Under the pieces are notes generated by a model. The model had not been told where the DNA came from and ran no database searches. It saw nothing but the letters and a program-made list of their open reading frames with translations. Of a stretch of 47,224 bases of DNA, positions 24,396 through 32,637 are shown piece by piece. Location: NCBI GenBank assembly GCA_903887415.1, contig CAISPO010000069.1:1-47224 (forward strand). Reading direction: 5' to 3'. This stretch comes from an uncultured Bacteroidota bacterium (GTDB lineage Bacteria; Bacteroidota; Bacteroidia; Chitinophagales; Chitinophagaceae). Within the stretch, counting starts at the first letter, position 1; each line of letters begins with the position of its first letter. Both the position numbers and the translations under genes were made by a program.

Positions 24396-25247
24396 TTAAT
24401 TAAGCCTATCGTGCTGGTTATACGTATCGTAAGTATTGTACCACCTTGTCTCTGCCCATTTACCAGAGAATGGCATCAGTATCAGGCTCGCCATAAAGTG
24501 TGAAGTAGTGGAGAAACCAAAAGGCCCATCAGTCATAGGGACGGTAGAGCCGGTTTGGCTTGGGATAGCATTATTGGCATCGAATAAGTTGACATTTCCG
24601 TAAGTGTACATCAGCCTCACTTTTATGCACCAACCCAGGAAAACGCCGGCTTCGATCTTGGCATAAGGAGTAACACCAAACGCAAACTGGTTACCGTAGG
24701 TGGAAACCTCGTTCAGGTTAGTCATATACATCTGCGGAATAACGCCAATTCCGAAAGAGGCGCAGAATGGGAGGCGCTTAGTGAGTACCGCAGCATCATT
24801 GCCCACCATGTATTGTATGCCCAGCGGCAGTGCTGCTTCGTATGAGGTAGCGCTAAGCGGCTCAGCAGCATTTGTAAAAGAACCATCAATACCATATACC
24901 TGGTTCAGGTTTGCCCAGGTATAATAATGCAACAGCAACTGCAGATCCATTGCCCAGCAACTGATGTGGCCTGTTCTTTTAAATGGAGCGGTAACACCGA
25001 TAGATATGCCGAATCCCTGTCCGGTAAGCGTTCTTTTAAGATTGGTGGTGTCGCCTATGAAGGGTGCGGTTACTCTTGTTACGCCGTTTATGTTGCCCAT
25101 AGGTAGGTCGGCAGTGAAGCCCAGCTCGTAACGCTTGAGATTCGTGAAATAACTGCCGAATGGATCAAGGTTAAACTGATATTGGGCAAAACTGTGCGAG
25201 GGCATTAAGAACAAAGCAAACGCAAGAAAAACCAGTGGTTTTTTCAT
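24396..25247 (-). CDS. Outer-membrane beta-barrel protein of unknown function
   Basis: This protein of about 283 residues starts most likely at the ATG at 25247 (KKPLVFLAFALFLMPSHSFAQ is a good signal peptide). ATGs at 25262 and 25256 are in frame and add only five or three residues. The body alternates aromatic and glycine-rich strands, typical of an outer-membrane barrel. It ends in an asparagine-rich tail (YNTYDTYNQHDRLN) rather than on a final aromatic strand, which is odd for a barrel. The family is not recognised. Confidence 0.72.
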   Translation of the reverse strand: MKKPLVFLAFALFLMPSHSFAQYQFNLDPFGSYFTNLKRYELGFTADLPMGNINGVTRVTAPFIGDTTNLKRTLTGQGFGISIGVTAPFKRTGHISCWAMDLQLLLHYYTWANLNQVYGIDGSFTNAAEPLSATSYEAALPLGIQYMVGNDAAVLTKRLPFCASFGIGVIPQMYMTNLNEVSTYGNQFAFGVTPYAKIEAGVFLGWCIKVRLMYTYGNVNLFDANNAIPSQTGSTVPMTDGPFGFSTTSHFMASLILMPFSGKWAETRWYNTYDTYNQHDRLN

Positions 25248-25350
25248 AAAATTCATATTCATGTACCTTTAGGCTGTAAAAATATAAAAAGACCGCTAAA
25301 AATACTATTTTATTAATAAATGACAAGTTTAAGTGATCTACTCATAATAT

Positions 25351-25737
25351 ATGGCGGAACAACTGGTATCAATAGGCGAAACAGAAGGTAAGGGGCGCGG
25401 CATATTTGCCCGGAAAGCGATCAAAGCGGAAACCGTGATAGAGACATCGCCGGTAATTGTGATGAGCGGCGAGGACAGAAAGCTGCTGGACAAGACCCTG
25501 TTGCACGATTATATATTTGAATGGCAGCCCGGCGGCGAAGAAATGTGCTGCATGGCCCTGGGCCTCATACCTATCTACAACCATTCCTACCGCTCCAACT
25601 GCGAATACTTTATGAACTACGACGACAATACCATGTACGTACAAGCTGTGCGCGATATAAAAAAGGGCGAAGAGCTGACCATAAACTATAATGGTGAATG
25701 GAATGAGAAGAAAAAAGTGTGGTTTGATGTGAAGTAG
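25351..25737 (+). CDS. SET-domain protein (putative protein lysine methyltransferase)
   Basis: This 128-residue protein consists of a single SET domain, the fold of eukaryotic-type protein lysine methyltransferases, which use S-adenosylmethionine. Visible motifs are the opening GKGRGIFARKAIKA, the knot segment IYNHSYRSNCEY (like the NHSxxPN motif) and GEELTINYN, which carries the catalytic tyrosine. There is no pre-SET or post-SET cysteine cluster. Stand-alone bacterial SET proteins of this size occur in many Bacteroidota. The substrate is unknown. The gene is a monocistron ahead of a toxin-antitoxin pair, with no sign of coupling. Confidence 0.87.
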   Translation: MAEQLVSIGETEGKGRGIFARKAIKAETVIETSPVIVMSGEDRKLLDKTLLHDYIFEWQPGGEEMCCMALGLIPIYNHSYRSNCEYFMNYDDNTMYVQAVRDIKKGEELTINYNGEWNEKKKVWFDVK

Positions 25738-25790
25738 AGATTTGAATGCCCTAACACGATTGGCCTCGAGTGTACATAAAGTTTTTTCGT

Positions 25791-25798
25791 TAAATTTG
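25791..25798 (+). promoter_or_regulatory. Promoter -7 box of the ParE-type toxin-antitoxin module
   Basis: TAAATTTG is an exact TAnnTTTG match and ends five bases before the antitoxin ATG at 25804. The transcript would begin at or next to the start codon, so the mRNA may be leaderless. Confidence 0.55.
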
Positions 25799-25803
25799 CA
25801 TAT

Positions 25804-26025
25804 ATGAAACAGCTAACTATTCATATCCCGGAAAAGAAATACCAATTTGTAATAGAACTGTTGCGAAGCCTTAGTTTTATAAAAATTGATGCGCCTGCCG
25901 CAGAGAAATTCGTGATCTCGGAAGAGCAGAAAGCCCTGGTGAATGAAGAGCTTAGAAAGTTAGATCAAGACCCCAACTATGGTCTTGACTGGGATGAGGT
26001 AAAGCACCGGTTAAACGCATTTTGA
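25804..26025 (+). CDS. Antitoxin of a ParE/RelE-type module
   Basis: This 73-residue protein precedes a ParE-type toxin and overlaps it in the sequence TGATG. The N-terminal half is hydrophobic and beta/helix-like (KQLTIHIPEKKYQFVIELLR), and the C-terminal half is charged with LDQDPNYGLDWDEVKHRL. This ending is typical of small Bacteroidota antitoxins of the addiction-module-component type, in which the tail wraps the toxin. It should neutralise the toxin and repress the operon. Function is inferred from position and type. Confidence 0.8.
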   Translation: MKQLTIHIPEKKYQFVIELLRSLSFIKIDAPAAEKFVISEEQKALVNEELRKLDQDPNYGLDWDEVKHRLNAF

Positions 26026-26306
26026 TGAAGTATATACTTGTTACTTCTGATAAGGCAATGTCGGACATAGAGGTTGGGGCGAATTATTACAATGGTCAAC
26101 AAAAGGGATTGGGCACTCGTTTCGCGTCAGTGATCAAAAGTACATTAGTCAATATCCGTAAGATGCCGTTAGCAGCATCTATAGCATTTGACGATACTCG
26201 ATACAAGGTGGTTGAAAAATTTCCTTACATAATACTATATGTCGTTAGGGGCAACATGGTATTTATTACCAGGGTTTTCAATACTCATCAGCAGCCCGTT
26301 TATTAA
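26025..26306 (+). CDS. RelE/ParE-family toxin
   Basis: This 93-residue protein fits the ParE/RelE fold: helical hairpin DIEVGANYYNGQQKGLGTRF (about 16-35), then FASVIKSTLVNIRKMP and the beta strands YKVVEKFPYIILYVVRGNMVFITRVFNTHQQP. RelE members cleave mRNA at the ribosome and ParE members poison DNA gyrase; the TRVFNTHQQP ending is common in ParE-type proteins, but the target cannot be set here. The start codon overlaps the antitoxin stop by one base, so translation is coupled. The gene is intact. It is convergent with a second, minus-strand module that ends 11 bases away. Confidence 0.87.
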   Translation: MKYILVTSDKAMSDIEVGANYYNGQQKGLGTRFASVIKSTLVNIRKMPLAASIAFDDTRYKVVEKFPYIILYVVRGNMVFITRVFNTHQQPVY

Positions 26307-26317
26307 GGGAAGCGAAA

Positions 26318-26500
26318 TTATTCTCTATCGGAATCTTGTAAGAGGTCTTTTGCGGGAACTCGTATTATCCCGCCTTTTCCGTCACTGATAACAACAGATT
26401 CATTGTTGGCGGCTTTTTGTTCATACAGTTTGCGATAGGCCAGTTTCAAACCATCGAATATTTTTTTAGACAGTTCGTCCTGTTCCTTTTTGATATTCAT
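26318..26500 (-). CDS. Small protein of the zeta-like kinase module
   Basis: This 60-residue helical protein (KKEQDELSKKIFDGLKLAYR, then SVVISDGKGGIIRVPAKDLL) overlaps the stop of the zeta-like gene by four bases (ATGA). Similar short proteins with an IVRV-like ending accompany zeta-type kinases in Bacteroidota and are likely antitoxins or partners. It follows rather than precedes the kinase gene. The toxin it belongs to is frameshifted (see below), so this gene may be a remnant. Confidence 0.62.
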   Translation of the reverse strand: MNIKKEQDELSKKIFDGLKLAYRKLYEQKAANNESVVISDGKGGIIRVPAKDLLQDSDRE

Positions 26501-27067
26501 AAGCTTTGCTGTTTAACTGCTTGCCAAAGTTCCGCGTTTTCAATAACATCGTCAAATTCATTTTTTCTTGCGATCCGTAACAGAGTTTTTTCCGAATTAT
26601 CGACAATTGTCCAATAGTCACAAACCGGCATGAACATCTCAAATAGGTTCTTTACTCCCCGGTAATACCTTCTTTCTATCACGTCCGTAGGTATGTTATG
26701 CCCGCCGTTTTTTACTCTTTCCGCCACCCTTTCTATCGCCAGTTGTGGTGAACTGAGCCATATGTAAATCAGGGACACCTTATATCCCAGCTTCTTTGCT
26801 TTTTGAATTAGTGAAACGTAGCTACGGGTAGTAAGCGTAGTCTCTATTGCGAAATCATCGCCAAGAACTAATAGCTCATTAATTCTTTGCAGCATGATCT
26901 TGCCAGCTTCCAGCGCCACACGCTTTCTAGTCAAAAGGCGATAGGCCATAAGCAATATTATCAGCGTTCACAAACTGCCTGCAATTGAGTATGTCAGGGA
27001 AGATCGTGAAACTGGCGGTTGTTTTCCCGGCGCCATTGCAGCCCGCTATTATGTAGAGGTTCGGCAT
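26497..27067 (-). pseudogene. Zeta-like AAA kinase / toxin gene, frameshifted
   Basis: The first frame starts at the ATG at 27067 and carries a Walker A motif in YIIAGCNGAGKTT, and then FVNADNIAYGLSP, before running into a stop at 26927-26929 (46 residues). The other frame carries the rest of the protein (KRVALEAGKIMLQR, GDDFAIETTLTTRSY and the ERRYYRGVKNLFEMF segment) to 26497. Removing one T from the four-T run (plus-strand AAAA at 26933-26936) joins them into a protein of 189 residues with NADNIAYGLSPLTRKRVALE across the junction, the expected zeta-family pattern. Zeta-family toxins phosphorylate UDP-linked sugars. This could be real inactivation or a base-calling error. Confidence 0.8.
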
Positions 27068-27151
27068 ATCGATTGTAAAAATAGCTGAAAATAGTTTGTA
27101 CAAGTTTATGGAAAATAACTGTTCGCGCTTCTATTTAATAAACGCACTATC

Positions 27152-27964
27152 ATGGAACCTACAGCACTATTAAATGCCGACTACCTCGACATTATTTTCG
27201 ACAAACGTAACAAGACATACGGTGGCTATGAGCTCCGCAGAAATTATGATAGCAGGATGAAGAAGGCAGGTGGCTTTGTTATCCTCAGTGTGGCGGGCTT
27301 GTTTGGTATTTTTTTATTGACTGCCGCGCGCGATGGCCAACCGCTTTTGAAACCGACTTGCGTACTGACGCTAACAGATATTAAGACTATTTTGCCGCCG
27401 GTTGTTTTGCCTAAAATCATACCACCCCCTCCATCGCCTCCTCCCGCGCAGACGAAAGCCAATATTTTTACTCCGCCGAAAATTGTGGACAAAGACATAC
27501 CCCCTGAAAGCATGATGACACCGGTAAAAGATATGCACAACGCACAACCTGGCCTTGCAAATACTACCGGAGATTCAACCGGTATATCTTCAGTGCCGGC
27601 CACGGAACATGGCAATGGAACAAGTGTAGCCTCGCTGTCTTCTAATGCTTCCGGTAAGCCTATGATCATAGTGGACCAGATGCCGGAATTCGCAGGTAAT
27701 ATGGGTGATTACCTGAACAAACATTTGCGTTATCCTGATGCAGCACGGGAGCAAGGAATAGAAGGCCGTGTGGTCATAGAATTTGTAGTGAACGAAGATG
27801 GAACGGTGACGAGTGCAAGAGTGGCGCGCAGCATAGGTGGCGGCTGCGATGAAGAAGCCCTGCGCATAGTGAACAGTATGCCAAAGTGGAAGCCCGGGAA
27901 GCAAAACGGTATGCCCGTAAAGGTGCTGTTTACACTGCCTATAAAATTTGTGCTGAGTCCATAA
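27152..27964 (+). CDS. TonB-family energy transducer
   Basis: This 270-residue protein has a cytoplasmic N-terminus (TYGGYELRRNYDSRMKKAGG), one transmembrane helix (about 35-55; FVILSVAGLFGIFLL), a Pro-rich periplasmic linker (about 80-130; IIPPPPSPPPAQ) and a C-terminal TonB domain (about 180-270; YPDAAREQGIEGRVVIEFVV and GCDEEALRIVNSMPKWKPGK). It couples proton motive force through ExbBD to outer-membrane receptors such as the two in this window. exbB and exbD are not adjacent. The N-terminal YGGYELRR pattern is standard for Bacteroidota TonB proteins. The gene is intact. Confidence 0.94.
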   Translation: MEPTALLNADYLDIIFDKRNKTYGGYELRRNYDSRMKKAGGFVILSVAGLFGIFLLTAARDGQPLLKPTCVLTLTDIKTILPPVVLPKIIPPPPSPPPAQTKANIFTPPKIVDKDIPPESMMTPVKDMHNAQPGLANTTGDSTGISSVPATEHGNGTSVASLSSNASGKPMIIVDQMPEFAGNMGDYLNKHLRYPDAAREQGIEGRVVIEFVVNEDGTVTSARVARSIGGGCDEEALRIVNSMPKWKPGKQNGMPVKVLFTLPIKFVLSP

Positions 27965-28141
27965 ATTTTGTTTTTGCATTTCATAGCGTTTGCTAAAACC
28001 CGAACCCGAGCTTAGCGGCCTTAAAAACAAAATAAGTGCTTGCGAGCTTTGCGGCTTTGCGAGGGACTATTTCACTTCGTTGCGGGAAACCACTCGCCCA
28101 TATTGCATTTATTGCTACATAAAAATTTACGCGCAAATTAC

Positions 28142-28149
28142 TTAGTTTG
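28142..28149 (+). promoter_or_regulatory. Probable -7 box of the amino acid dehydrogenase gene
   Basis: TTAGTTTG is a one-mismatch match to TAnnTTTG followed by GCACCCC, 20 bases before the chosen start at 28169. It supports that start over the longer frame from 28040, which covers low-complexity GCTTTGCGG-type intergenic sequence. Confidence 0.45.
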
Positions 28150-28168
28150 CACCCCTAAATCAGACATT

Positions 28169-29242
28169 ATGCAGCAATCCGTATTAGAACAAATGCACAG
28201 CATGGGGCACGAGCAGGTAGTTTTCTGCCAGGACCCGCATACCGGCCTCAATGCTATCATCGCTATACATAACACTACTCTTGGGCCATCATTGGGCGGC
28301 ACACGCTTGTGGAACTATGATAATCATGAACACGCCCTTACTGATGCCCTGCGCCTCAGCCGCGGCATGACCTATAAATCTGCAATAAGCGGTCTTAACC
28401 TTGGTGGTGGTAAAGCTGTGCTGATAGGAGATGCTCACAAACTGAAGAGCGAAGCCTACTGGCGCCGGTATGGCAAGTTTGTAAACAGCCTGAATGGCAA
28501 ATATATTACTGCGGAGGACGTGAACACATCGTCTGCAGACATGGAGTATATAGGCATGGAAACAGAGTTTGTTACCGGTATGCCTGACTACATGGGCGGC
28601 AGTGGTGATCCCTCGCCACTCACCGCATACGGTGTATATGTAGGCATGAAAGCAGCAGCAAAAAAACATTGGGGCAAAGACGCGCTCTCCGGCAAGAAAA
28701 TATTGGTACAAGGTGCGGGCAACGTTGGCCAGTACCTCATGGGCTACCTGGTAGAAGAAGGCGCTAAAGTGCTTGTATGCGATATCAGCGATGCGAAACT
28801 GAAGCAGGCGAAAGAAAAATACCCTGCAATAGAAGTAATACCAAACACCGACATCTTCAGCCACGATATTGATATCTACGCACCATGCGCTCTTGGTGCT
28901 ACTGTGAATACCGAAAGCATCAATAAAATGAAATGCCCGGTGATAGCAGGTGCAGCCAACAACCAGCTTGCCGATGAAAATGTACACGGCCCGATGCTTG
29001 TGGAAAAGGGTATTCATTATGTGCCCGACTTCCTGATAAATGCCGGTGGCATCATCAATATTAGTATAGAGCTGGATGGCTACAATCGAGAGCGTGCATT
29101 AAGTACCGTAGGTAAAATCTACAACCGCACACTGGATATTTTCCACCTGGCAGAAACTGAAAAAGTGCACACCCAGCTCGCTGCTATGAGAATAGCCGAA
29201 AAGCGCCTGGCGGATATTGCGAAATTGCGTGTTGGTATTTAA
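28169..29242 (+). CDS. Leucine/valine-type amino acid dehydrogenase (Glu/Leu/Phe/Val family)
   Basis: This 357-residue NAD-dependent enzyme oxidatively deaminates branched-chain or related amino acids to 2-oxo acids in the cytoplasm. The length and the motifs match the octameric leucine dehydrogenase branch: LGPSLGGTRLWNY (about 38-50), the catalytic Lys region LNLGGGKAVLIGD (about 75-87), the dinucleotide fold GAGNVGQYL (about 185-193) and APCALGATVN (about 238-247). It would serve branched-chain amino acid breakdown and precursors of branched fatty acids, typical membrane components of Bacteroidota. I use the ATG at 28169; upstream in-frame codons lie beyond the promoter. A hairpin follows the gene. 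Confidence 0.93.
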   Translation: MQQSVLEQMHSMGHEQVVFCQDPHTGLNAIIAIHNTTLGPSLGGTRLWNYDNHEHALTDALRLSRGMTYKSAISGLNLGGGKAVLIGDAHKLKSEAYWRRYGKFVNSLNGKYITAEDVNTSSADMEYIGMETEFVTGMPDYMGGSGDPSPLTAYGVYVGMKAAAKKHWGKDALSGKKILVQGAGNVGQYLMGYLVEEGAKVLVCDISDAKLKQAKEKYPAIEVIPNTDIFSHDIDIYAPCALGATVNTESINKMKCPVIAGAANNQLADENVHGPMLVEKGIHYVPDFLINAGGIINISIELDGYNRERALSTVGKIYNRTLDIFHLAETEKVHTQLAAMRIAEKRLADIAKLRVGI

Positions 29243-29269
29243 TACAAAATCCGGATCTCTCCTAAATGC

Positions 29270-29302
29270 AGTTATGCCGCACCTTTCCGGTGTGGCATAA
29301 CT
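29270..29302. terminator. Strong hairpin after the dehydrogenase gene
   Basis: AGTTATGCCGCACC pairs with GGTGTGGCATAACT (14 bp, one G-T pair) around TTTCC. There is no clear T-run, only AT-rich sequence to the right (ATTTATAT). It separates two convergent genes and probably ends transcription from one or both. Confidence 0.65.
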
Positions 29303-29320
29303 ATTTATATCCAAACCCAT

Positions 29321-32300
29321 TTATTTCTCTACCACAAAATGGAACAAATGATTCCAGGTAGCGGTTGTTACATTCAGCAGATACATACCATTTGCTAAAG
29401 AATTATTAAGGACTACCTGTTCATTAATTACGCCATTTACTGCCATTGTTTTGCGGGCATAGATGACCTGGCCAACCAGGTCGGTAACCTGAAGGGTTAT
29501 AGCTTCATCCCTGCCTGTACCTGTTGCCCCATTTACCCTGAATATACCTTTGTTCGGGTTAGGGAGGATGCTGATATTCGGTGCGGCTGCGGCCGGGGAA
29601 ATTATTCCTGTTGTAGAAGTTGGGCTACTGGTTTTATTGGTTAAAACCGCTATGCCGCCCGGTACTGCACCACCGGCGTAGCCTTGGCATGCCGTCACTA
29701 TATCTGCCTTGCCATCTCCGTCTATATCGCCAACAACCATAAATATTGCGATATTGCCCACTGATGAATCAACATTAGCTACCAGCGAGCTGCTATTGAT
29801 AAAACCCGCGGTTGCTGTATTTCGGAATATGGAAACAGACTGGTCAGTATTGTTCAGCACTACCAGTTCCGGTTTGCCGTCTCCATTGAGATCGCCTGCC
29901 GCAACGCTTTGCGGCCCATTTCCTGTGGCAAATATAACGCGGCTTGCAAAAGAATTTGAATCAATGATACCAGGGGTCGCTGTATTCCGGAAAACAGATA
30001 GTGTATTATCCGTGCTGCTCGCGGCAGCTATGTCCATTTTGCCATCGCCGTCCACGTCAGTGAGCGTGAGTCCATATACGAAATTTCCGGCGATCAAATA
30101 TGTCGGTGGTGAAAATCCGGTCAGGACATTGCGGTACACCCATATCGTATCTCCGGTGCTTTCCACTGCGTCTGGTAAACCATCACCGTCTATATCGCCT
30201 ATCGCGAGCGCAAATACTCCATAAGCAGCTCCCGCCGGTAGTGACCAAAAATAACAACTGGGTGTTAGTGTACTGCTGTCAATATTCCCTTCAGAAGTAT
30301 TAAGTGCTATATCTGCCTCCACATTATCACCATCTCCCAAAATCACATCTGGTTTGCCATCACCATTCATGTCCCGGATATTAAAATACGAGGGAAAGCC
30401 CAACTGAGGGTAAAATACAGGTGCGGCAAAAGTCACTGCGCCCGGTGTTGACGTATTCCGGTACACCAGCAGGCCGGAAACAATGCCGGGGAAAAAAGTC
30501 GGGACTAACAGATCTGGTTTACCGTCACCATTAATATCTCCCGCGGCCACCGTCGAACTTGATGTAGCCGTCAGTGTGTAATCAATAGCAGCTGCAAAAG
30601 AGCCGCTGGTAATAGACCCCGCGGAAGCAGTATTGCGGTATATGGCAAAACCCTTATCGGTAGCCGCAGCCACATCCGCCTTGCCATCGCCATCAAAATC
30701 AGCGATCACTATGTTCCTGTTGGATGAGCCGGCAGGATCGGCGAAATTCACCGCAGTATCAAACAGTATCGGGCCCGGCACAACGCCGCTACCGTCGAAA
30801 GTAGGCAGGAACGGTAGTTTGGAAAAAGCAGATCTCCTAGTGACCGTATTTTCCACCATCACTGCATCGTAGGTTGCGCCAGCCGGCACGGTAACAGTCA
30901 GCGAAGAACCGCTGGCCGCAGTCACAACAGCCTGCGTAGCGCCAAAAAAGACAATATTATTTGAAAGTGTGGTATTAAAGTTGCCTCCCGTAATGGTCAC
31001 AACGGCACCAGGAGCAGCAACATTTGGGCTTACAGTACTGATTGTCACAGGTGCTACCGGCGCATTGCGCAACACAGAAATTGTGCTGTCATCGATGTTT
31101 GCGGTAATAATATCCGGTTTGCCGTCCCCGTCAAGGTCACCAGCTACAATGCACGGCAAGTAATCATGGCCGAGCGGATATGCTATCGCAGATAAAGACG
31201 CCTGGTTGATGGCGCCAGGAATCGCATTGTTATGGTACAGATAAATGGCTACGTCCAGGTTATAACTGTGGGAGCCATAAGGCCCTGGATTTGCTGTCAC
31301 GGCCAGGTCTGGTTTGCCGTCGCCATCAAAATCTCCGGCAACGATACTGCTGGCCTCGAAGGCAGACTCAAAAATAACAGGCGCATCAAAAGAACTGGCG
31401 TCGATGCTGCCGGTAATAGCTGTATTCCTGAAAATGGATATGGTATTGTTCATCCCATTTGTCACAGCCAGGTCTGGCTTGCCGTCACCGTCTATATCAC
31501 ACATGATCATAGAGTTTGTGAATGCAGCAAGGCCGGAACCAAATGTTACCTGGCTTGCAAGGCTGATACTGCCTGGTGTGCTGGTATTGCGGAATACAGA
31601 AATAGTCGAATCACCACTTGTATATGCAACATCCACTTTGCCATCACCGTCCAGGTCGCCAATAGCAAAGTTAATAATAGTATGAGTGGCGGAAACTGAT
31701 ATAATAAACGGAACGGCAAATGAGCCCAGCGTGATGGAGCCTGGTGGGCTGGAATTTAGCAGTACTGACATACTCCCGGCATTATTACCCACAACCACAT
31801 CGGTTTTACCATCACCATCTATATCTGCCAATGCAATACAATCTATACTCGGACCACCACCAGTGGCGAACGGCACAGCAGCTGAAAAATTGATAGTACC
31901 GGCAGTTGAAATATTGCGCATCACGTAAACACTGTCGGCCGAAAAGGGGCCAAAAACCAGATCTGGTGCTCCATCGCCATCCACATCGCCAATAGCCATT
32001 TGGCTGACAACGTACCATCCGCCAGAAGTAGCTGGTAACGGGTAGAATACAGGTGGTGCGAACGAGCCAGTGGAGATAGCGCCAGATGTGCTAGTATTGT
32101 GGTAAACAGATATGTCGGTATAAGTCAATACCAGCAGGTCAGCCTTCCCATCTCCGTCTATATCCTTTACGAGTATCTGGTAGGGATAAGTGGCAGTCGC
32201 CATTGCAAAATCAACCTTTGGCTCAAAAGCTGTTGCCCCGGCAGGGTATGCGCTGTTGTCGAAAGTAGGGAGAAAAGGATAAGCTGAAGAACCAGTCAGC

Positions 32301-32569
32301 GATGTTGCTGTATTATTTACGCTCACCGGCATATAAGTAGCTCCCACCGGCACTTGTACCGTCAGCGATGTGCTGCTGGCGCTGGTCACCGTAGCCCTGG
32401 TAGCGCCGAAATAAACAATATTATTTGCGGGTGTTGTATTGAAGCCTGTGCCAGCTACGGTAACAGCCGCGCCTGTATGCCCACTTGCGGGGCTCAATGA
32501 AGTAACCTTGGGTTGGGCTATGGCATAAGAACTGACAGCGAGGAATAATAGAGTCGCGATTTTTTTCAT
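29321..32569 (-). CDS. Large T9SS-secreted protein with two TIG/FG-GAP (propeller) units
   Basis: This 1082-residue protein has a signal peptide (ATLLFLAVSSYAIAQ), then twice the same module: an IPT/TIG immunoglobulin-like domain (first about 20-100, second about 525-605) followed by seven FG-GAP repeats with calcium-binding DxDGDGxxD motifs (for example DIDGDGKADLLVLTY and DFDGDGKPDLAVTA), which fold as a seven-bladed propeller. It ends with a type A T9SS sorting domain (about 990-1082; ISILPNPNKGIFRV, LANGMYLLNVTT). It is a secreted, probably surface-attached binding protein. The two halves match throughout, so it arose by internal duplication. A promoter lies just upstream, and a cluster of GldM-like genes precedes it on the same strand. 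Confidence 0.92.
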   Translation of the reverse strand: MKKIATLLFLAVSSYAIAQPKVTSLSPASGHTGAAVTVAGTGFNTTPANNIVYFGATRATVTSASSTSLTVQVPVGATYMPVSVNNTATSLTGSSAYPFLPTFDNSAYPAGATAFEPKVDFAMATATYPYQILVKDIDGDGKADLLVLTYTDISVYHNTSTSGAISTGSFAPPVFYPLPATSGGWYVVSQMAIGDVDGDGAPDLVFGPFSADSVYVMRNISTAGTINFSAAVPFATGGGPSIDCIALADIDGDGKTDVVVGNNAGSMSVLLNSSPPGSITLGSFAVPFIISVSATHTIINFAIGDLDGDGKVDVAYTSGDSTISVFRNTSTPGSISLASQVTFGSGLAAFTNSMIMCDIDGDGKPDLAVTNGMNNTISIFRNTAITGSIDASSFDAPVIFESAFEASSIVAGDFDGDGKPDLAVTANPGPYGSHSYNLDVAIYLYHNNAIPGAINQASLSAIAYPLGHDYLPCIVAGDLDGDGKPDIITANIDDSTISVLRNAPVAPVTISTVSPNVAAPGAVVTITGGNFNTTLSNNIVFFGATQAVVTAASGSSLTVTVPAGATYDAVMVENTVTRRSAFSKLPFLPTFDGSGVVPGPILFDTAVNFADPAGSSNRNIVIADFDGDGKADVAAATDKGFAIYRNTASAGSITSGSFAAAIDYTLTATSSSTVAAGDINGDGKPDLLVPTFFPGIVSGLLVYRNTSTPGAVTFAAPVFYPQLGFPSYFNIRDMNGDGKPDVILGDGDNVEADIALNTSEGNIDSSTLTPSCYFWSLPAGAAYGVFALAIGDIDGDGLPDAVESTGDTIWVYRNVLTGFSPPTYLIAGNFVYGLTLTDVDGDGKMDIAAASSTDNTLSVFRNTATPGIIDSNSFASRVIFATGNGPQSVAAGDLNGDGKPELVVLNNTDQSVSIFRNTATAGFINSSSLVANVDSSVGNIAIFMVVGDIDGDGKADIVTACQGYAGGAVPGGIAVLTNKTSSPTSTTGIISPAAAAPNISILPNPNKGIFRVNGATGTGRDEAITLQVTDLVGQVIYARKTMAVNGVINEQVVLNNSLANGMYLLNVTTATWNHLFHFVVEK

Positions 32570-32582
32570 GAGATTATTTTAT

Positions 32583-32590
32583 CAAATGTA
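32583..32590 (-). promoter_or_regulatory. Promoter -7 box of the large T9SS cargo gene
   Basis: TACATTTG on the minus strand matches TAnnTTTG exactly, 14 bases before the ATG. It is flanked by a dyad ATGAGATT (32568-32575) and AATCTCAT (32597-32604), which could be an operator overlapping the promoter. Confidence 0.55.
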
Positions 32591-32637
32591 TAAAAAAATC
32601 TCATTACTATTTACCTTTTTATTAACGCCGGCGGGTA

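Noticed and set aside
28036..28080. GCTTTGCGG-type sequence ahead of the dehydrogenase as an N-terminal extension
   Set aside because: It is low-complexity intergenic sequence upstream of the promoter box, so the protein is taken to start at 28169.
28289..29017. 242-codon minus-strand ORF
   Set aside because: It is a shadow of the amino acid dehydrogenase; the plus-strand frame holds all catalytic motifs.
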